Positions 6,550 through 10,761 of a DNA stretch of 10,761 nucleotides are shown piece by piece. The stretch's first letter is position 1. Each line of letters begins with the position of its first letter. Made by a program: the position numbers and the translations under genes. Origin of the DNA: Prolixibacteraceae bacterium UBA5740 (lineage in GTDB: Bacteria; Bacteroidota; Bacteroidia; Bacteroidales; Prolixibacteraceae); contig DIFU01000017.1 in NCBI GenBank assembly GCA_002419285.1, positions 1 through 10,761 on the forward strand, in the 5' to 3' direction. The notes beneath the pieces are model-generated. The model did no database searches and was not told the origin of the DNA. It was given only the letters and a program-made list of their open reading frames with translations.

Positions 6550-7728
6550 TTAAATTTCCACCCTTACCTCCCCACTAATCAGCTTTGGCAACAAGGTATC
6601 GCGTAACGCTGTTAGGGTGCGGATTTGAATAGTAGTTCCCATGATCTTTTCATCAATAGGTTTAGCAATAGACTGGAATCTTTTTATTGATTCCAAATCA
6701 GGTATAATGATCTCGATATTTTCCAAATCAGTTTTACTAATTGAGCCAAAAACAGTGCCTGTTTCATTAAATTGCTTTATATCACTCATTAAGGATTTAA
6801 CTTTATAGAATGTATATGAATAAAATGAAATGTTTGCTTTATATCTAATTGCAGCTACACCACGCCCAATGCAACATTCTTCATTTGCCATATTTTGTTC
6901 GCCAACTGGAGCTCGTACACTAATTAAGGTATCAAATTTTTTAGCAAAACGTTTTGGATCAGTGGTAAATACTCGATTCATTGGAAATCGAAATCCAAAA
7001 TCAGCATTGCCTTGATACATAGGCATTCCAATACCTTCCTCATTATAACTTTCTCCTGGAGGCGATGCACCCATCGTAAAATCAAATTCATTGATAAATC
7101 TGCCCCTCTCCCAATCCTCCTTCGCTTCCTCCACAAACCACTGCCTAAACAGCGTTTCGGCCATTTTTTCAAGGGTTTGGTTTTGCCGGTGGAGCAGGTC
7201 TATTTTATCGTCGAGGCTGGAAAGGATGGAGGCGATGGCGCGTTGTTCGGGTAATGAAGTGAGCCTAATGGGGAGTGCTTTTAGAACACTTTGGTTTAAT
7301 GAAGGCATGGTTGCTCCAACTGAATTTTGAAAAATCCAATCACGATAAAAACTTGTACCAAATTGATATGAAATAAAAGTTGAATCAACATTTTTGAGAA
7401 ATCGAAGTCTTATACAATCACTACCAATAAGCCAACCATCCTCATGTTCTTTTATTAAAGCTCTTCTTTCAACTGACCCCTTTCTCCCAAAAATAATATC
7501 ATTCTCTTTAACCCTATATTTCGATAATCGATCAGCGGTAATCTCATCAACAAAAACCATTTTGTGATAATGTAATTTATTATCTCCAATATCTTGAACA
7601 GCCAGTACTGGGATTCCGTCAGATACATATTCCGAAGCATTAAGCATTGTTCCAAATGGACCAGTTTGTAACTCTGCTGAATTATCTTCGAGTAAGTCAT
7701 TAAGTGTAATTTCTTTCCACTCACTCAT
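6550..7728 (-). CDS. hsdS: Type I restriction-modification specificity subunit HsdS
   Basis: A 392-residue DNA-recognition subunit that would direct a type I methyltransferase (M2S) or restriction complex (R2M2S) to a two-part target. Counting from the ATG at 7731, target-recognition domain 1 covers about 5-155, the central conserved helix about 160-205 (LPEQRAIASILSSLDDKIDL at 160-179, ending with LFRQWFV), domain 2 about 210-345, and the C-terminal dimerising helix 345-385 ending LPKLISGEVRV. Both halves are complete, so no truncation. I prefer the second of two adjacent ATGs (7728), because AGGAGG at 7734-7739 lies 5 nt upstream of it and only 2 nt from the first. The gene overlaps the end of the KilA-N gene by a few nt, indicating coupled translation. 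No HsdM is present in the window, and the only HsdR trace downstream is broken. Confidence 0.95.
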   Translation of the reverse strand: MSEWKEITLNDLLEDNSAELQTGPFGTMLNASEYVSDGIPVLAVQDIGDNKLHYHKMVFVDEITADRLSKYRVKENDIIFGRKGSVERRALIKEHEDGWLIGSDCIRLRFLKNVDSTFISYQFGTSFYRDWIFQNSVGATMPSLNQSVLKALPIRLTSLPEQRAIASILSSLDDKIDLLHRQNQTLEKMAETLFRQWFVEEAKEDWERGRFINEFDFTMGASPPGESYNEEGIGMPMYQGNADFGFRFPMNRVFTTDPKRFAKKFDTLISVRAPVGEQNMANEECCIGRGVAAIRYKANISFYSYTFYKVKSLMSDIKQFNETGTVFGSISKTDLENIEIIIPDLESIKRFQSIAKPIDEKIMGTTIQIRTLTALRDTLLPKLISGEVRVEI

Positions 7729-8596
7729 CATCCCCTCCTTCTTTTAGTTCGAGGTTGGAATTGGTTTTCAATAAGATTCGCATTTGTCCGATGGCAATTT
7801 GGTTGAGTTTGGCAAGTCGATTGCTTTGCGACATGCCTTCGTTGATGAAAACGGCATTCAGGGTTTCGAGGTTTGCCAAACATACCAGCTGTGACACATT
7901 GGCATAATCGCGGATATTGCCTTTATCTTCAGGATTTTCATCTCTCCATTGCCTCGCGGTTTTTCCAAATAACGCCATATTCAGCACATCGGCTTCATTG
8001 GCATATACATAGCTGATCTGTTTTGGAGTAAGGTGGTTGGGAATCAGATTTTCTTTTATGGCATCAGTATGTATGTGATAGTTAATTTTCGACAGCTTTC
8101 TTTTTATATTCCAGTCAAGTTCTTTGGCTTGTTGACTTTTCAGGAATTGAAACTCTTTAATCAGGTAGAATTTAAACTCAACCGAAACCCAGGAGGCAAA
8201 TTCCAAGGCGATATCCACATGGGCAAAAGTTCCACCATATCGGCCCGATTTGGATTGTATTCCAATTGCATGGGTGGTTTCAATCCACTTTTGTGGTGAA
8301 AGAACAAAATGGTTGTATCCTGCTTCATTTTTAAACTGGTCGAATTCGACCAGTTTAAAATCGGGATTATGCAATTTCTCCCAAAGGCCAAGCAATTCAA
8401 TGGTGTTTTTGCTTCTAAGCCAGTTTTTTATGATGTCGGCCGGTGCATCAGGATTTTTAAATTTGGCAATATCCGTGATGCAGATATAATCTTCCTGATT
8501 GGTTTGAAGATAGGTTACTTCAACCCCCTTTACGGCCAAAATCACTGTAGGGATTGATGCCGAAATTACTGCCTGAAAATGCCAAAAACACTGCAT
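7721..8596 (-). CDS. KilA-N domain protein linked to type I restriction loci
   Basis: A putative DNA-binding protein of up to 291 residues. The KilA-N-type region spans about residues 26-155 from the 8596 start: VTYLQTNQEDYICITDIAKF (27-46), IIKNWLRSKNTIELLGLWE (55-73), GRYGGTFAHVDIALEFASWV (118-137) and EFKFYLIKEFQFLK (140-153). The C-terminal part (230-275) is helical and unassigned. KilA-N domains are known from phages and large DNA viruses. In Bacteroidota similar proteins are often encoded next to hsdS, where a regulatory or DNA-binding accessory role is possible but unproven. The true start is uncertain: the first 17-20 residues are not like the family, and a GTG at 8545-8543 would begin just before AVKGVEVTYL. 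It ends overlapping the hsdS start and begins about 40 nt after the ATPase stop. Confidence 0.85.
   Translation of the reverse strand: MQCFWHFQAVISASIPTVILAVKGVEVTYLQTNQEDYICITDIAKFKNPDAPADIIKNWLRSKNTIELLGLWEKLHNPDFKLVEFDQFKNEAGYNHFVLSPQKWIETTHAIGIQSKSGRYGGTFAHVDIALEFASWVSVEFKFYLIKEFQFLKSQQAKELDWNIKRKLSKINYHIHTDAIKENLIPNHLTPKQISYVYANEADVLNMALFGKTARQWRDENPEDKGNIRDYANVSQLVCLANLETLNAVFINEGMSQSNRLAKLNQIAIGQMRILLKTNSNLELKEGGDDE
7734..7739 (-). promoter_or_regulatory. hsdS: Shine-Dalgarno site of hsdS
   Basis: A perfect AGGAGG within AAGGAGGGG lies inside the end of the KilA-N coding sequence, 5 nt from the ATG at 7728 and 2 nt from the ATG at 7731. A strong site of this kind is unusual for Bacteroidota, where most genes lack it, and it decides between the two starts. 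Confidence 0.6.
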
Positions 8597-8637
8597 TCGT
8601 CATTCCCGGTTACATAAGTATTTCTCAATGGTACTAA

Positions 8638-10362
8638 TTATTTCCATTTGATTTTAGGCTGTGCTTTAGAACCTAAGAATACTTTCAATTCTTCAACGAC
8701 TGCAATTGCATCTTTCAACTCTTGTTCATATAACGGCAAATCATTACTATGTGAATGGGGATTTAAGATCCTGTCTTTTAACTCAGCTAAATCTTTCAAA
8801 ATGTTATTTGAAACTGCATTTTGTTGATTTTGTTGAATTGTGAATTGAAGCACTTCACTTTTTAGACCCCTTAATCTTCCTCTCTCATTATCAGTTAATG
8901 TAAAATTATTTTCAAAATCATTTGCAATTTCAGCGAGAATGTTGGAAGGAAGTGAAGGCTTTATAAACCTTTTTCTGAACTGGGTATAAGCATCTTCATC
9001 AACAAGATTCCGTGCTCGATTGATTTTATTGGATAACGTTTCAAAACCAGCATTAATCTCATTCATATCCGGGTCAATGTAATTGGTTAAAAGATTTTCA
9101 GCCTCTTTTCGCAGGAAGTTTGCACAGCCATCAAAGTCCTTGTTTTCAAAGTATTCTTTGGCTTTTTCTAAGTCCGTCTTTGAATCGCTAATTTTCGGCT
9201 TACTTGCAGGGTGAATATCTCGTACGAAATCGAAGTATTTCCAGTCTTGTGAAATTGTTTTACGCTTTATTAGATTAAAAAATGCCTTATCGTGTGTAAG
9301 AATAATTAGTTGATAATCTGCAAATGCTGGGTCTATAAGAATGATTTTTACAACTGTCATTCTGTTGCTCATATCAAGACTGATGAGCATATCGTCCAGA
9401 ACTAAAAATTTGAATAAATCATTTGCTTGCGGTCTGTAAAGCATTGCAGCTAATCGAACCGAAATGGCAATCTGGGTTAACCTTGCTTCATTTAAAAAAG
9501 AGTGTGGACGATAAATAATTTTATATGTTCCATCTTCGAGCAATTGCTCAATAGTCATTTTGATGCTTGGAGGATTTATTTTGTTTGTTCTTTCATTGTA
9601 TGACGCATCATTATCCAATGATAAAGAAATTTTTAGTGAAGAATCACCATTCAGAAAATGATTATTGAGGAAATTATTTGCAGGTTGAATCAATTCAACT
9701 ACAAATTTTCTTAAATCATTATTGAAATTGGTTATTTCGGTATTATAAACTCTTTTAAGAAGACTTGATGTTTTTGGACTTAGTTGATTTACATTTCTTT
9801 CAAGTTTCTCAGCATCTCTTCTATTTTTAAGCGTATTTTCAGAAATTCTTTTATAAAGAACTCCAAGATTCTCACCATTTGCATTGTTGAAATAAGGCAA
9901 AATGTCTCTATGAAATACACTAAATAATTCTATTTCTTCTGAATGAGCCGAATTGTAGAAATTAAGCAATAAACGGTAATTAATAAAATCACTTGCTTGA
10001 TTTGCATCCTTAATATTACTGTCGTCAGGCTCCTGCGTATTTATTATTGTTTCTGAAATCTTATATGTCTGCTTTATATGACTTTCGGTATCATCTAATT
10101 CCATTTCGATAAAAGAATCAGCTGTATCTTCTGCATGTATATTTCTAAGGCTTTGCGGGTCATTTAAACGAAAATATTTATGAACTTCTCCTAAATCTGT
10201 TTTTACACTACTTTGTAAGAAAGTGTAAAGTGTCCAGTAAACGGAAGATTTTCCGCTTCCGTTTGCACCATAAACCAATATGTTTTTTGAATCAAAAGAA
10301 ATTGTTTCTCTTTCTTTGAATGCTTTAAAATTATTAATGGTTAGTTTAGATATTCGCTTCAT
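8638..10362 (-). CDS. SMC/RecF-like ABC-type ATPase of a defence cluster
   Basis: A 574-residue ATPase started at the ATG at 10362 (MKRISKLTINNFKAFKE). This start is 1 nt after the upstream stop and fits the family; a frame extension to 10440 is open but improbable. ATPase motifs are split as in ABC/SMC proteins: Walker A GANGSGKSS (32-40), a signature-like LNEARLTQIAISVRLA (290-305) in place of LSGGQ, Walker B FLVLDDMLISLD (319-330) and H-loop ILTHD (354-358). The middle (about 100-280) is helical with possible coiled coil around 165-225; no CxxC zinc hook is seen. The C-terminal region (395-565) is helical, with FLRKEAENLL (416-425) and LNPHSHSNDLP (533-543), a layout also found in ATPases of PrrC/RloC-like and other defence systems. 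It may carry a HEPN-like effector domain, but this is inference. It is tightly coupled to a methyltransferase gene. Confidence 0.88.
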   Translation of the reverse strand: MKRISKLTINNFKAFKERETISFDSKNILVYGANGSGKSSVYWTLYTFLQSSVKTDLGEVHKYFRLNDPQSLRNIHAEDTADSFIEMELDDTESHIKQTYKISETIINTQEPDDSNIKDANQASDFINYRLLLNFYNSAHSEEIELFSVFHRDILPYFNNANGENLGVLYKRISENTLKNRRDAEKLERNVNQLSPKTSSLLKRVYNTEITNFNNDLRKFVVELIQPANNFLNNHFLNGDSSLKISLSLDNDASYNERTNKINPPSIKMTIEQLLEDGTYKIIYRPHSFLNEARLTQIAISVRLAAMLYRPQANDLFKFLVLDDMLISLDMSNRMTVVKIILIDPAFADYQLIILTHDKAFFNLIKRKTISQDWKYFDFVRDIHPASKPKISDSKTDLEKAKEYFENKDFDGCANFLRKEAENLLTNYIDPDMNEINAGFETLSNKINRARNLVDEDAYTQFRKRFIKPSLPSNILAEIANDFENNFTLTDNERGRLRGLKSEVLQFTIQQNQQNAVSNNILKDLAELKDRILNPHSHSNDLPLYEQELKDAIAVVEELKVFLGSKAQPKIKWK

Positions 10363-10363
10363 G

Positions 10364-10761
10364 TCAATAGATCTTTTGAATTGGCAATAAAATATTTTCA
10401 CTTCGAGTAGCAAACAACAACATTCTGTTGCGAATTTCATTACTCGATTCTTTGAGTTTTGAATAAACTGAATTTATAATTAGAATCTTCTCTTTCGCTT
10501 TTTCTATATTGCTAATTGGCTTGATTAATTCTTTTACAAATCGTAAAACATCAATTCCCTTTTCCTTCATATGCTCAGCAAAATAAAGTTCATATACACA
10601 GGCATTGATTACATCTTCAAATGACTGAACAATATGATCGTTGCTCACATAATCATTTGTTTTAAGTTCAGAATTAGTCTTTAAAAAGATAATGTAATCA
10701 ACCAAAGAAGCAATAATATCTTGGTAAGAAGTTGTAATTAAGGGTAATTCAATTAGTGGAC
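10364..10761 (-). CDS. C-terminal end of an Eco57I/TaqI-like DNA methyltransferase or type IIG enzyme (cut by right edge)
   Basis: The frame is open from the right edge (10759) to the TGA at 10366-10364, giving 131 C-terminal residues; the start lies outside the window. A TTG at 10705 could be misread as a start, but the upstream codons continue sensibly (PLIELPLI, then SYQDIIASLVDYIIFLK). The pattern, a proline-containing strand, a helix with LVDYII, FEDVINACVYELYF (29-42 from the TTG) and a helical end containing NEIRNRMLLF, resembles the C-terminus of Eco57I/TaqI-like adenine methyltransferases and type IIG restriction-modification enzymes, after their specificity region. The catalytic NPPY motif would lie outside the window, so this remains a family-level inference. 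The next gene begins 1 nt after its stop. Confidence 0.65.
   Translation of the reverse strand, partial: PLIELPLITTSYQDIIASLVDYIIFLKTNSELKTNDYVSNDHIVQSFEDVINACVYELYFAEHMKEKGIDVLRFVKELIKPISNIEKAKEKILIINSVYSKLKESSNEIRNRMLLFATRSENILLPIQKIY

Noticed and set aside
8638..10362. RloC identity for the ATPase
   Set aside because: No CxxC zinc hook or long coiled coil is present, and the protein is shorter than RloC; only a loose resemblance of the C-terminal region remains.
10363..10440. N-terminal extension of the ATPase frame to 10440
   Set aside because: It would overlap the methyltransferase end by 77 nt and add a Cys-rich unrelated stretch; the ATG at 10362 gives the normal family start.

Overview
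The window looks like chromosomal DNA of a member of the Bacteroidota (order or genus not resolvable). The evidence is a xylan gene set ordered transporter, GH10, GH43, as in Prevotella-type xyn operons, glycosidases carrying lipoprotein signals, a promoter matching the Bacteroidota consensus TTTG-N19-TAnnTTTG, and mostly no Shine-Dalgarno sequences. Every supported gene lies on the minus strand, so transcription runs from right to left.

Left part (about 1-4552), G+C-rich by eye: carbohydrate utilisation. In transcription order there is a GPH-family sugar:cation symporter (3077-4552), a lipoprotein GH10 endo-1,4-beta-xylanase (1888-3024) and a leaderless GH43 beta-xylosidase/arabinofuranosidase (892-1863). 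A rho-independent terminator (784-825) closes this operon. A separate gene, with its own promoter (720-750), then encodes a GH29 alpha-L-fucosidase lipoprotein that runs off the left edge. The likely scheme is xylan cleavage outside, import of xylo-oligosaccharides across the inner membrane by the symporter, and final hydrolysis inside by the GH43 enzyme.

Junction (about 4553-5317), A+T-rich and without an intact gene: it holds a 35-bp tandem repeat with a matching inverted arm (4740-4823) and a decayed reading frame (4903-5229). The first codons of that frame read as the amino terminus of a type I restriction subunit HsdR, followed by stops.

Right part (about 5318-10761), A+T-rich: a restriction-modification and defence cluster, probably one transcription unit. 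In transcription order it has the C-terminal end of an Eco57I/TaqI-like DNA methyltransferase or type IIG enzyme (cut by the right edge), an SMC/RecF-like ATPase whose start lies 1 nt after the methyltransferase stop, a KilA-N-domain protein, an intact two-domain HsdS, a DUF3800 (RNase H-like) protein, and a small uncharacterised protein that may be an RNase-type toxin. The HsdR remnant comes last. No HsdM and no intact HsdR are visible. The locus therefore looks like a rebuilt type I system in which specificity and accessory genes survive, the motor/nuclease is lost, and the DUF3800/small-protein pair occupies the place where the effector would be expected.
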